Source: Chryseobacterium sp. OV279
GTDB lineage: Bacteria > Bacteroidota > Bacteroidia > Flavobacteriales > Weeksellaceae
Length of the DNA: 64,000 bases
Assembly: GCF_900128945.1 (NCBI RefSeq)
Contig: NZ_FQUD01000001.1
Coordinates: forward strand, 1,353,450 to 1,417,449
Direction: 5' to 3'
The notes beneath the pieces were generated by a model. The model had not been told where the DNA came from, did no database searches, and saw only the letters and a list, made by a program, of their open reading frames with translations. Positions 53,128 to 61,549 of this stretch are shown one piece after another. The position numbers and the translations under genes are program-made. The number at the start of each line of letters is the position of its first letter. The first letter of the stretch is position 1.

Positions 53128-53820
53128 TTATTTTTCTGTAAAATATACTTCTTCGTAAGGTTGAATAAGTACCCATCCGTTTCCTGAGAACTTCATCTGG
53201 AATTCTTCACCGCTTCCTCTTCCGATCAAGCTTTTGAAAGAAACATTCGTTTTCAGATCCGGGCTTAGATTTCCTGACCATGCTACTGTTGCATTCGGAT
53301 CCGTGAAAACCGGACTGTCGGGAGTGACCATCAGTGTTAATGGTTCACCGTGTGTTGTGATAGCAATATGTCCCGTTCCGGAAAGCTTTACCTGAAAAAG
53401 ACCGCCGGCCATCATTCCTGCAACGCTTTTAAGCATGGTAATATCACTTTTTACACTCTGTTCATGAGCCAATACATCATTTCCGTTGACACATACTGAT
53501 TCATTGTTCAGATAAAGAATACGTACTTTCTTCCCGGAATCGGCTACATACAGTTTGCCGGTTCCCTCTGCTTTCATCAGCTTTGTTCCTTCACCACTGA
53601 TGGCTTTCTTTAAAAGGTTACCAATACCTCCGGCCAGCATTCCCTGTCTTTCGAAGTTGATGCCACCTACATAGCCTACCATACTTCCTCTTTTGGTCCA
53701 TACGGCCTGATTGTTAAGGTTGATTTCCAAAAGATGTGGCGTTTCAAGCTCAAAGTAATCTCTTTGTTGTGGATTTTCTTTTGTTTCGTTGACGAAAGCT
53801 TCCAATGAATATTTGCTCAT
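53128..53820 (-). CDS. AIM24 family protein
   Basis: 230 residues, no signal peptide. AIM24/TIGR00266-type beta barrel of repeated strands: SMVGYVGGINFERQG (about 40-54), GGLFQVKLSGTGHIAITTHG (about 139-158), and near the end GSGEEFQMKFSGNGWVLIQP. The family is named for a yeast mitochondrial biogenesis factor; its bacterial role is not known. Monocistronic, divergent from queA. Confidence 0.9.
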   Translation of the reverse strand: MSKYSLEAFVNETKENPQQRDYFELETPHLLEINLNNQAVWTKRGSMVGYVGGINFERQGMLAGGIGNLLKKAISGEGTKLMKAEGTGKLYVADSGKKVRILYLNNESVCVNGNDVLAHEQSVKSDITMLKSVAGMMAGGLFQVKLSGTGHIAITTHGEPLTLMVTPDSPVFTDPNATVAWSGNLSPDLKTNVSFKSLIGRGSGEEFQMKFSGNGWVLIQPYEEVYFTEK

Positions 53821-53915
53821 ACGTGTAAAAATTATTAATTTTTTTCAAAAATAATCTTTTTTTCCTTCATAAATCACCGTAGAATCACGGTTTTAAATTT
53901 GATTTTAAATAATAC

Positions 53916-53947
53916 TTGACAAAGGGGTGTTCAATGTCGTATATTTG
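53916..53947 (+). promoter_or_regulatory. Promoter of queA
   Basis: TTG (53916-53918), 21-base spacer, TATATTTG (53940-53947): a near-ideal Bacteroidota promoter. Leader of about 50 bases to the ATG at 54003. Confidence 0.75.
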
Positions 53948-54002
53948 CACTCCGAAAATTACACTAGTAATTTTTATAATTTTTAAACCGTAATTTAAAA
54001 AA

Positions 54003-55052
54003 ATGAAAACATCAGATTTTAATTTTGATCTTCCTGCGGAATTATTGGCAGAACACCCATCTGAACACAGAGACGAAGCTAGATTAATGGTTCTAAACAG
54101 AAAAACAGAAACCATTGAGCATAAACTGTTTAAAGATGTTGTGGATTATTTCGATGAGAAAGATTTATTCATTTTCAACAATACTAAGGTTTTCCCTGCA
54201 CGTCTTTACGGAAATAAAGAAAAAACAGGTGCTAAAATTGAAGTTTTCCTTTTAAGAGAACTTGACAAAGAGACCAGAGTATGGGACGTTCTTGTAGACC
54301 CTGCAAGAAAGATCAGAATCGGTAACAAATTATTCTTTACTGAAGATGAATCTTTGGTAGCTGAAGTTATTGATAACACTACTTCGAGAGGAAGAACATT
54401 AAGATTCCTTTTCGATGGTTCTTACGACGAATTCAGAACAAAACTGAAGGAATTAGGAGAAACTCCACTTCCAAAATATATCAAAAGAGCAGTAGAACCG
54501 GAAGATGCCGAAAGATATCAGACGATCTATGCAAAAATTGAAGGAGCAGTAGCAGCCCCTACAGCAGGTCTTCACTTCTCTAAGCACTTAATGAAAAAAT
54601 TAGAGATTAAAGGAATCGATTTTGCTGAAGTAACCCTTCACGTTGGTTTAGGAACTTTCAACCCAATTGAGGTAGAAGATCTTTCCAAGCACAAAATGGA
54701 GTCTGAAGAAATCATCATCGATGAAAAAAATGCTGATATCATCAATAAAGCAGTAGATGCTCACAGAAGAGTTTGTGCAGTAGGAACTACAACGATGAGA
54801 GCATTGGAAACTTCTGTTTCTTCAAACAAAAAGATCTCTGCATTCAACGGTTGGACAAACAAGTTCATTTATCCGCCTCACGATTTTGGAGTAGCGAATT
54901 CAATGATCACGAACTTCCACACACCGAAATCTACATTGCTGATGATGATCGCTGCATTTGCAGGAAGAGAATTCATCATGCATGCTTACGAAGAAGCCGT
55001 AAAAGAACAGTACAAATTCTATTCTTACGGTGACGCAATGTTAATCCTATAA
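54003..55052 (+). CDS. queA: tRNA preQ1(34) S-adenosylmethionine ribosyltransferase-isomerase
   Basis: 349 residues, full length. Opening [20 protein letters not shown] and [17 protein letters not shown] are diagnostic, as are [14 protein letters not shown] (about 183-196), THE-like segment [14 protein letters not shown] (about 210-223) and [20 protein letters not shown] near the end. It builds epoxyqueuosine at the wobble base of tRNA from preQ1 and SAM. rlmN follows 77 bases on, possibly co-transcribed. Confidence 0.96.
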   Translation: MKTSDFNFDLPAELLAEHPSEHRDEARLMVLNRKTETIEHKLFKDVVDYFDEKDLFIFNNTKVFPARLYGNKEKTGAKIEVFLLRELDKETRVWDVLVDPARKIRIGNKLFFTEDESLVAEVIDNTTSRGRTLRFLFDGSYDEFRTKLKELGETPLPKYIKRAVEPEDAERYQTIYAKIEGAVAAPTAGLHFSKHLMKKLEIKGIDFAEVTLHVGLGTFNPIEVEDLSKHKMESEEIIIDEKNADIINKAVDAHRRVCAVGTTTMRALETSVSSNKKISAFNGWTNKFIYPPHDFGVANSMITNFHTPKSTLLMMIAAFAGREFIMHAYEEAVKEQYKFYSYGDAMLIL

Positions 55053-55061
55053 AAAAGATAA

Positions 55062-55125
55062 TAGGTAACAGGTTGCAGGTATTAGGTATCTGCAACCTGC
55101 CACCTAAGATCTGCAACCTATTATC
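55062..55125. repeat. Inverted TGCAACCT repeats between queA and rlmN
   Basis: CAGGTTGCAG (55069-55078) and CTGCAACCTG (55090-55099) form a 10-bp stem; a third half-unit CTGCAACCTA lies at 55111. No T run, so read-through is expected. Confidence 0.65.
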
Positions 55126-55129
55126 TATA

Positions 55130-56164
55130 ATGAAAGATATCCGAGTTTTATCACTAGACCAGCTTAAAGACTATTTTTTGACTTTAGGGGAAAAACCGTT
55201 TCGTGCGAAGCAGGTTTATGACTGGTTATGGAGTAAAAATCTCCATTCGATTGATGAAATGACGAATCTTTCGAAATCTCTCCGCGAAAGAATTTCCGAA
55301 GAGTACACCATCAATCCCGTTTCTGTGGATCAGCTTCAGAAAAGTACGGACGGAACCATCAAAAACGGTGTGAAACTTCACGACGGATTGTTGGTAGAGT
55401 CTGTTCTTATTCCTACAGAAACAAGAACTACAGCCTGCGTTTCCTCACAGGTGGGATGTTCATTAAACTGCGAATTCTGTGCAACGGCAAGACTCAAAAG
55501 AATGAGAAATCTTGAAGTAGCCGAAATCGTAGACCAGGTGGCCCTGATCGACAGCCAAAGTAAAATGTACTTTAACAGACCGCTTTCCAATATCGTTTTT
55601 ATGGGAATGGGAGAGCCGATGATGAATTACAAAAATGTAGTGGAAGCCATCAGAAAAATCACCCAGCCGGAAGGTTTGGGAATGTCACCGAGAAGAATTA
55701 CCGTTTCTACATCCGGAATTCCGAAGATGATCAAAATGCTGGCAGACGACGAACTTCGTGTAAAACTGGCCCTTTCACTTCACTCAGCCATTGAGTCTAA
55801 ACGTAATGAGATCATGCCTTTCTCTGATAAATTCCCGTTGACGGATATTATGGAGGCCCTTCAATATTGGTATCAGAAAACTGGTTCAGTGATTACTTTT
55901 GAATACTGTGTATGGAAAGGAATCAATGACGGTGATGAAGACATCAAAGCTTTAATCAGATATTGCAAACAGGTTCCTTCCAAAGTAAATCTTATCCAGT
56001 ATAATCCTATCGGAGACGGAAAGTATGACCAGTGTAACAAGCAGGCGGAAGACAATTATGTACGTCAGCTGGAAAACGCTGGAATTACCGTAATGATCAG
56101 AAAAAGCCGTGGTGGAGATATCGATGCCGCTTGCGGACAGCTGGCCAATAAAGCAACTGATTAA
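55130..56164 (+). CDS. rlmN: 23S rRNA (A2503-C2) / tRNA (A37-C2) methyltransferase
   Basis: 344 residues from ATG 55130 (MKDIRVLSLDQLKDYFLTLG); the frame to 55073 runs through the repeat. Radical SAM cysteines are in VGCSLNCEFCATARL (C-x3-C-x2-C, about 110-124). An N-terminal helical RNA-binding domain (about 1-90) precedes it, with KPFRAKQVYDWLW. The methyl-carrier Cys near the end lies in DIDAACGQLA (about 331-340), and GMGEPMMNYKNV binds SAM. Methylates A2503 of 23S rRNA. Confidence 0.96.
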   Translation: MKDIRVLSLDQLKDYFLTLGEKPFRAKQVYDWLWSKNLHSIDEMTNLSKSLRERISEEYTINPVSVDQLQKSTDGTIKNGVKLHDGLLVESVLIPTETRTTACVSSQVGCSLNCEFCATARLKRMRNLEVAEIVDQVALIDSQSKMYFNRPLSNIVFMGMGEPMMNYKNVVEAIRKITQPEGLGMSPRRITVSTSGIPKMIKMLADDELRVKLALSLHSAIESKRNEIMPFSDKFPLTDIMEALQYWYQKTGSVITFEYCVWKGINDGDEDIKALIRYCKQVPSKVNLIQYNPIGDGKYDQCNKQAEDNYVRQLENAGITVMIRKSRGGDIDAACGQLANKATD

Positions 56165-56241
56165 AATTTCCTTAAAAAACTCAAAATTTTCCTTAAAATT
56201 TTCCTAAAACCCTACCTTTACATAAAGCAAAAAAGTTTATT

Positions 56242-57180
56242 ATGGACTTCTTTATGGGCGAGGACGGGCTGGAAAACGTTTATGCATGGTCTATTCCGGT
56301 TCATGCTGCCGTTATATTGGCAGAAATGATTTACAGTCACGTTTCTGAAGCTAAACTGTACAACGGAAAAGATGTAGCAACCAGCATTTATCTCGCTCTA
56401 ATGAACTTCGGTTTGGATCTGATCATGAAGGCTTTTGCTATGGGAGTGATGTTTTTCTTCTACAACCATAGGCTTTTCTCCTGGGATTTTACAGTGTGGT
56501 ACTGGCTCATTTGCTTTGTAATTACAGATTTTGCCTATTATGTGCTGCATTATGTAGATCATCATTCCCGGGCGTTCTGGGCGGTTCATATTACCCATCA
56601 CAATTCAGAATATTTTAATTTAACAACAGGGTTCAGAAGTCCCGTACTTCAACCTTTGTACAGATATCTTTATTTTTCCCCGCTTGCTTTTTTAGGCTTC
56701 AATCCGTGGCATATTATGGTGGTTTATGCGATAGGGCAGGTATATGGAACATGGGTGCATACGCAGACCGTGAAAACCATGGGCATTCTGGAATATATTC
56801 TGGTAACCCCTTCCCATCACAGGGTGCATCACGCCTGCAATATCAAGTATCTGGACAGAAATATGGGAATGTGTCTGATCATTTGGGATAAAATCTTTGG
56901 AACCTTTGAAAAAGAAGACCCAAATGTACCCGTTAAATATGGAATATATCCCAAAATGCCTGACAATAAACCGGACACCGTTCTTCTGTACGAATGGAGA
57001 AAGATATGGAAAGATATCAAACAGCCAGGCTTAAAAATTTCTGACAGGATTAATTATATCTTCAATTCCCCGGGCTGGAGACATGATGGAACCGGAAAAA
57101 CGGTGAGACAATATCAGAAAGACCATTTAAAGAAGCAGGCTAAAAGACAGGAGCAGAAGCAAAAAATGAAATCTGCATGA
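56242..57180 (+). CDS. Sterol desaturase/fatty-acid hydroxylase family protein
   Basis: 312 residues, about four or five helices. His clusters for a di-iron site: HYVDHHSRAFWAVHITHHNS (about 100-119), then HTQTVKTMG, and HHRVHHACNIKYLDRNMG (about 192-209). The family oxidises lipids in the membrane using oxygen. Ends in a Lys/Gln-rich tail. Some Bacteroidota relatives act in carotenoid or alkyl-ether lipid metabolism; the substrate here cannot be set. Confidence 0.88.
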   Translation: MDFFMGEDGLENVYAWSIPVHAAVILAEMIYSHVSEAKLYNGKDVATSIYLALMNFGLDLIMKAFAMGVMFFFYNHRLFSWDFTVWYWLICFVITDFAYYVLHYVDHHSRAFWAVHITHHNSEYFNLTTGFRSPVLQPLYRYLYFSPLAFLGFNPWHIMVVYAIGQVYGTWVHTQTVKTMGILEYILVTPSHHRVHHACNIKYLDRNMGMCLIIWDKIFGTFEKEDPNVPVKYGIYPKMPDNKPDTVLLYEWRKIWKDIKQPGLKISDRINYIFNSPGWRHDGTGKTVRQYQKDHLKKQAKRQEQKQKMKSA

Positions 57181-57201
57181 TCAATAAATGTTTTTTTTAG
57201 T

Positions 57202-57308
57202 CAACCACAAAAGATGCAAAAGTTTTTAAACACTTAAATTTATTTGAAGTTTAAATTCATACTGCAAAAAAGTGCACTTAAGTTTTTAAAAAAAAATCAA
57301 AGATTTTA
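57202..57308. repeat. About 100-base intergenic repeat, copy 2 (inverted)
   Basis: Reverse complement of 45262-45364, beginning CAACCACAAAAGATGCAAAA and containing GAAGTTTAAATTCATACTGC. Part of a 471-base non-coding stretch (57181-57651) filled with repeats. Confidence 0.75.
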
Positions 57309-57369
57309 TCCAGAATATATTAATGAAAATCTGCGCCATCTGTGAAATCTGCGTGAGATAAAGAGATTG

Positions 57370-57494
57370 AACCATTAAGGTTGCTTTAAGTTTTTAAGAA
57401 TATTAAGGAGAGCTTCGCTTTTTTAAGAGATACGGCTAAAAAAACATTTGATTTTTCTTAACTATTCTTATCATCTTCACTACTTTTAATGGTT
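57370..57494. repeat. MITE-like element with AACCATTAA ends
   Basis: AACCATTAA at 57370-57378 and TTAATGGTT at 57486-57494 are perfect terminal inverted repeats around 107 bases without an open frame; internal TTAAGAA/TTCTTA segments add to the symmetry. Confidence 0.5.
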
Positions 57495-57639
57495 AAAAAA
57501 AATAAATTTTCTAAATCTGATTTTCGTGATGAATACTATTGAATGGATGATCATTCCTATCCTCTGAAGGGTGGCGAAGATTCAAAGTGGTTCCCAAAAA
57601 CAAAACGCTTCTAACTTTTCTCAATTCCCCTTAAACCCT

Positions 57640-57647
57640 TATTTTTG
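57640..57647 (+). promoter_or_regulatory. -7 box directly before an ATG
   Basis: TATTTTTG ends 4 bases before the ATG at 57652; candidate leaderless start. Confidence 0.4.
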
Positions 57648-57651
57648 CTCT

Positions 57652-58530
57652 ATGAAAAAACTCATTCTTCTAGCTGCCATTATTATTTTTCAATCGTCAT
57701 TCTCACAAAGAACGGAGTCTTTGAAGATAAGAAAATTCAGGATAGGCTATTTGGATGATAAGATTCAAGAGACCTCAGGACTGAGTATTTTGAATGGTAA
57801 ATTGTATACGTTCAATGACAGCGGAAATGCTCCGGAACTTTTTGAATTGGATGAAACTTCCGGCATGATCAAAAATACATTGACCATCAATGCTAAAAAT
57901 AAAGACTGGGAAGCTTTAACCAATGACGGGAAGAATTTCTACATCGGTGATTTCGGTAATAATGGAGGAACAAGAAGAGATCTGGAGATCTATACACTTC
58001 CTTTTGAAAACAACGAAGCAAATAATGATTCCATCACAAAAATTTCCTTCTACTACCCGGAACAGACGGAATTTATCCCACAATACACGAATAATGATTT
58101 TGATGCCGAAGCCATGATCTATCTCAACGGAAAACTGCATCTGTTTTCCAAAGAATGGAAATCAAAATCAACCTCTCACTATATCATTGACCCAACAATC
58201 GCTGAAAAACAAAAAGCAGAGAAAATCGAATCGTATAAAACGAATTTCGTGGTAACAGATGCTGCTTATTTTGAAAAGAAATTATATCTGGTAGGGTACA
58301 CGAAGAGAACAGAGGTTTTTCTGAATATTTTTACAGAAACAGAACCTGGAATATTTTTTACAGAAACTCCGAAACACTATTATTTGGGAAGTGCTCTGAC
58401 AGTAGGGCAGATTGAAGGTATTGTCGTGAATGAAAAGGGAATCTATATTTCAGGGGAGAAATTCAAATCGGCACTGGGAAGTTCAAAGCCAGCACTGTAT
58501 TTTATTCCGAAAGAAGAACTGAAAGATTAA
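57652..58530 (+). CDS. Exported propeller-like protein of unknown function
   Basis: 292 residues from ATG 57652, which opens the signal peptide MKKLILLAAIIIFQSSFSQR. Text such as QETSGLSILNGKLYTFNDSG, DWEALTNDGKNFYIGDFGNN, and FDAEAMIYLNGKLHLFSKEW repeats the strand pattern of beta-propeller proteins of the SdiA-regulated type (D-W-E-G/A and D-x-E-A blocks). It may bind or hydrolyse a phosphate or lactone ligand in the periplasm, but no activity is assigned. Single gene. Confidence 0.75.
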   Translation: MKKLILLAAIIIFQSSFSQRTESLKIRKFRIGYLDDKIQETSGLSILNGKLYTFNDSGNAPELFELDETSGMIKNTLTINAKNKDWEALTNDGKNFYIGDFGNNGGTRRDLEIYTLPFENNEANNDSITKISFYYPEQTEFIPQYTNNDFDAEAMIYLNGKLHLFSKEWKSKSTSHYIIDPTIAEKQKAEKIESYKTNFVVTDAAYFEKKLYLVGYTKRTEVFLNIFTETEPGIFFTETPKHYYLGSALTVGQIEGIVVNEKGIYISGEKFKSALGSSKPALYFIPKEELKD

Positions 58531-58676
58531 ATATTTTTATGGTAAAATGAACCTAGATCATATATTTGGCTGATAATAGTTATTAAATATTTGATTTTAA
58601 TGAAAAAACAGTACCTTAAATGATGGTTGTTTAGAATTATTCATATATTAGTGACACAAATATAAAATTAATACTT

Positions 58677-58838
58677 ATGAAAAATTTAAAGAAAGTGTCA
58701 AGAGAAAATTTGAAAACAATCAAAGGAGGACTTAAATACTGTGGTGGTGGAGAACCATGTGGAAAAGGCTGGTGTTGTGCAGGAAGTAGCTGCAGACCTA
58801 TCACTTCTCCTTACTGTGCAGACCTAATAATCGAGTAA
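58677..58838 (+). CDS. Six-cysteine GG-leader peptide, knottin-like spacing
   Basis: 53 residues. Leader MKNLKKVSRENLKTIKGG is nearly the same as that of the peptide at 44525. The core has Cys at 22, 28, 33, 34, 39 and 47, a C-C-CC-C-C order as in inhibitor-cystine-knot peptides, in Gly-rich sequence (YCGGGEPCGKGWCC). An upstream TATATTAG lies about 30 bases before the ATG; a terminator follows. Not near any maturation gene. Likely secreted; function unknown. Confidence 0.82.
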   Translation: MKNLKKVSRENLKTIKGGLKYCGGGEPCGKGWCCAGSSCRPITSPYCADLIIE

Positions 58839-58861
58839 GAAATTATTTGCTTTCAAGATAA

Positions 58862-58891
58862 AGCCCCTGCCTATGACAGGGGCTATTTTTT
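58862..58891 (+). terminator. Terminator of the peptide gene
   Basis: AGCCCCTG (58862-58869), loop CCTATGA, CAGGGGCT (58877-58884), then ATTTTTT. Confidence 0.85.
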
Positions 58892-58989
58892 GTTTTAAAA
58901 ATACATTCAGATTAAAAATACTGGTAATACAGGGAATAAATGTTAATTTAACAAAGGCATGCATCAAACAATAATTGATTAGTTTTCCA

Positions 58990-58997
58990 TATATTTG
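58990..58997 (+). promoter_or_regulatory. -7 box of the polyprenyl synthase gene
   Basis: TATATTTG, perfect consensus, about 98 bases before the GTG start. Confidence 0.5.
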
Positions 58998-59094
58998 CTA
59001 ATCGAAAAATGTCCTGAAAGTACACCATATAGATTTAAATAATACATTCTGTAGGGGTCTGTAAGGTTGAAAATAAATACTTTATTAAATAGTA

Positions 59095-60069
59095 GTGAAC
59101 ATCGTAGAAGAAATCAAACGACCGATCAATGAGGAAATGAAACTTTTCGAGCAGAAGTTTTATGAATCGATGCAGAGTAAAGTGCCTTTATTGGATAAAG
59201 TAACCCGTTTTATAGTTACAACCAAAGGTAAGCAGATGCGTCCCATGTTCGTATTTCTCTGCGCAAAACTGGTAGGAGAGGTCACTGAAAAAACGTACCG
59301 TGGAGCTTCCATGATCGAACTGATCCATACTGCCACTCTGGTGCATGACGATGTCGTAGATGAAAGCTTTAAACGCCGTAATTTCTTTTCAATCAATGCT
59401 TTGTGGAAAAATAAAATTGCGGTATTGGTAGGGGATTATCTTCTGTCAAAATCAGTATTACTTTCTACAGATCATAAAGATTATGACCTTTTGGGTGTGA
59501 TCTCAAGAACAATCCGTGAAATGTCCGAAGGTGAACTTCTTCAACTTGAAAAGGCCAGAAAACTGGATATCACGGAAGATGTATACTATGAAATCATCCG
59601 TCAGAAAACAGCAACACTGATTGCAGCGTGTTGTGAAATAGGTGTTCTTTCCAATAATGCCGATGAAGATCTGGCCAACAAGATGATGAACTTCGGAACC
59701 TACACCGGAATGGCCTTCCAGATCAAGGATGACCTTTTCGATTACTTAAGTTCCAATGTCATCGGAAAACCTGTAGGCATTGATATCAAGGAGCAGAAAA
59801 TGACGCTTCCTCTGATCCATACTTTAAAAATGGCCGGCGAAAAAGAAAGAAAATACTATTTCAACACGATTAAGCGTCACAATAACGATCCGAAACGTGT
59901 GAAGGAGCTTATAGACTTCGTTAAAAATTCGGGAGGCATGGATTACGCGATTCAGGTGATGAAAGACTTCCAACAGAAGGCTAAAGACATTCTTAATGAA
60001 TTTCCAGACTCGGAAGCCAAAAAATCACTCCATAGTATGCTGGATTATGTGATTGAACGAAAATTTTAA
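59095..60069 (+). CDS. ispB: Polyprenyl diphosphate synthase
   Basis: 324 residues. The start is GTG at 59095; no ATG lies between it and the in-frame stop at 59086. Trans-prenyltransferase with both Asp-rich motifs: LVHDDVVDES (about 82-91, DDxxD type) and FQIKDDLFDY (about 206-215). KGKQMRPMFVFLCAKLVG binds the diphosphate. It makes the long isoprenoid side chain, presumably of menaquinone. Chain length is not certain from sequence. Ends at a bidirectional terminator. Confidence 0.93.
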   Translation: MNIVEEIKRPINEEMKLFEQKFYESMQSKVPLLDKVTRFIVTTKGKQMRPMFVFLCAKLVGEVTEKTYRGASMIELIHTATLVHDDVVDESFKRRNFFSINALWKNKIAVLVGDYLLSKSVLLSTDHKDYDLLGVISRTIREMSEGELLQLEKARKLDITEDVYYEIIRQKTATLIAACCEIGVLSNNADEDLANKMMNFGTYTGMAFQIKDDLFDYLSSNVIGKPVGIDIKEQKMTLPLIHTLKMAGEKERKYYFNTIKRHNNDPKRVKELIDFVKNSGGMDYAIQVMKDFQQKAKDILNEFPDSEAKKSLHSMLDYVIERKF

Positions 60070-60087
60070 AACGACAAATTACCATAA

Positions 60088-60129
60088 ATAAAAAATCTGA
60101 GCGCCTCAAAGCACTCAGATTTTTTTTGA
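60088..60129. terminator. Bidirectional terminator
   Basis: AAAAATCTGAG (60091-60101) pairs with CTCAGATTTTT (60114-60124), flanked by A and T runs, between convergent genes. Confidence 0.85.
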
Positions 60130-60143
60130 TATAAACGGTAAAT

Positions 60144-60935
60144 CTATATTTTCTGTACCGTAACATTCGTAACATTTCCGCTTCCCGTACTTCCTGTTTC
60201 AGTAGCCAAAACAGTGGCATTTTGATTGGGAGCTGCAGTGAAACGAACCTGATAACCTGCTGTTGGTATGATCAGTAATGTGGTATAGTTCATTAATTCT
60301 CCAATATTTCCCGAGTTAGCAGAGGCATTATAATGGCTGCCCCTTCCCAGATAATCTGCGTCCGGAACAGGTCTTATTCCCAACACTAATTGGGTTCCTG
60401 CTGCCATATTCGTGAAACTGGCCTGTAGGGTTACCAGATAATTTCCTGCCTGATTAAATGTTAAAACACCTGTTGAAGTATTGTAACTGTAGTAAGGAGA
60501 AGTAGCCAGCGGTCCGGAGAATACTAAAGTGGCAATGGTAGTCGTTGCTAAACTTTGGCTCGCTGCAAGACGGGCATGAAATAAAGAATACGAATTAAAG
60601 TTAATGGTCTTTAAAACACCTGTAGCATCAGCTACTACAACTCTGTCCGTACCACCGATCCCTACGTTGGTATTGATGTTTCGGATACGGGCATTTCCGG
60701 TAATGATATCCAGTTTTTCAGTAGGAGCAGTAGTTCCAATCCCTACATTGCCGGTATTGGTCACGGTAAAATCATTAGCCTGTTGAGTAGCGGAAGGAAC
60801 TCCGGAAGTAGGGTTGTCTTTTGCTGCGTCTACATGGAAACTGGTTTGAGGATTGGAGGTGTTGATACCCACCTGCGCGAAAGTAGCGACTGATAGTGTG
60901 AAAACACTAACAGCCGTAAGTAATTTTGTAGTCAT
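60144..60935 (-). CDS. Exported protein with tail-fibre-like N-terminus and C1q-like C-terminus
   Basis: 263 residues. Signal peptide [21 protein letters not shown], then [20 protein letters not shown] and [14 protein letters not shown], the V-G-I-G/N-T-x-x-P repeat of tail-fibre and Bacteroidota surface proteins. The second half (about 135-263: [37 protein letters not shown]) reads like a C1q/TNF jelly roll, a trimeric fold. No T9SS sorting domain. Surface or secreted; ligand unknown. Confidence 0.75.
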   Translation of the reverse strand: MTTKLLTAVSVFTLSVATFAQVGINTSNPQTSFHVDAAKDNPTSGVPSATQQANDFTVTNTGNVGIGTTAPTEKLDIITGNARIRNINTNVGIGGTDRVVVADATGVLKTINFNSYSLFHARLAASQSLATTTIATLVFSGPLATSPYYSYNTSTGVLTFNQAGNYLVTLQASFTNMAAGTQLVLGIRPVPDADYLGRGSHYNASANSGNIGELMNYTTLLIIPTAGYQVRFTAAPNQNATVLATETGSTGSGNVTNVTVQKI

Positions 60936-61118
60936 TTGAATTTGTTTTTTTTATGAAATAATTTTCAGGGATTTCAATTCTCAAATAGCATACCACAAAA
61001 TTGTAAATATTGAAAAATTTTAAGCTAATTTATTATGTAAAACGTAATTCATCACTTTTTTGCTGTGTGACACTGAATTTCATTCTGGCCAATAAAAAAT
61101 AATCTAGAAAAATTTAGG

Positions 61119-61415
61119 CTACAATATTTTTATAGTGACAATAATAACCGCTAAGACGACGCAAAATAAAGCGATTAAAAATAAATAATCCGCAATAGTC
61201 TCATATTTGGTTTCCCGCTTTTCATTTTGGGTTCTGATAGCCAGAAAAGAAAAAAAACAGCTGCAGGCAAAAAGAATACACGCAAGTCCCGCGAATTCAT
61301 CTAAATGAGTATGCTCACTCATTTTAGTAATTTTCAGTGATGTAATGATAATCAGGGAAAAACCTAAAAGGTTGCTTGATGCATTGAGGATATGGGGCGA
61401 CTTTTTTTCCATCAT
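61119..61415 (-). CDS. Small membrane protein of unknown function
   Basis: 98 residues with three predicted helices: LLGFSLIIITSLKI (about 17-30), FAGLACILFACSCFFSFLAI (about 41-60) and YLFLIALFCVVLAVIIVTI (about 77-95), with a charged loop (RTQNEKRETKYE) between the last two. ATG at 61415 or 61412. Family not certain. Monocistronic. Confidence 0.65.
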   Translation of the reverse strand: MMEKKSPHILNASSNLLGFSLIIITSLKITKMSEHTHLDEFAGLACILFACSCFFSFLAIRTQNEKRETKYETIADYLFLIALFCVVLAVIIVTIKIL

Positions 61416-61549
61416 TTACAATTTTTTACAATATAAAACACATTTTTTTTATTATCAAATTTTTAAAAAAGATTATTGAAAATTAAAATTAATTTAAAAA
61501 TTGTATATTAGCGCCATACTTGAAGAATAAAAAACTTTTATATCTAGCT

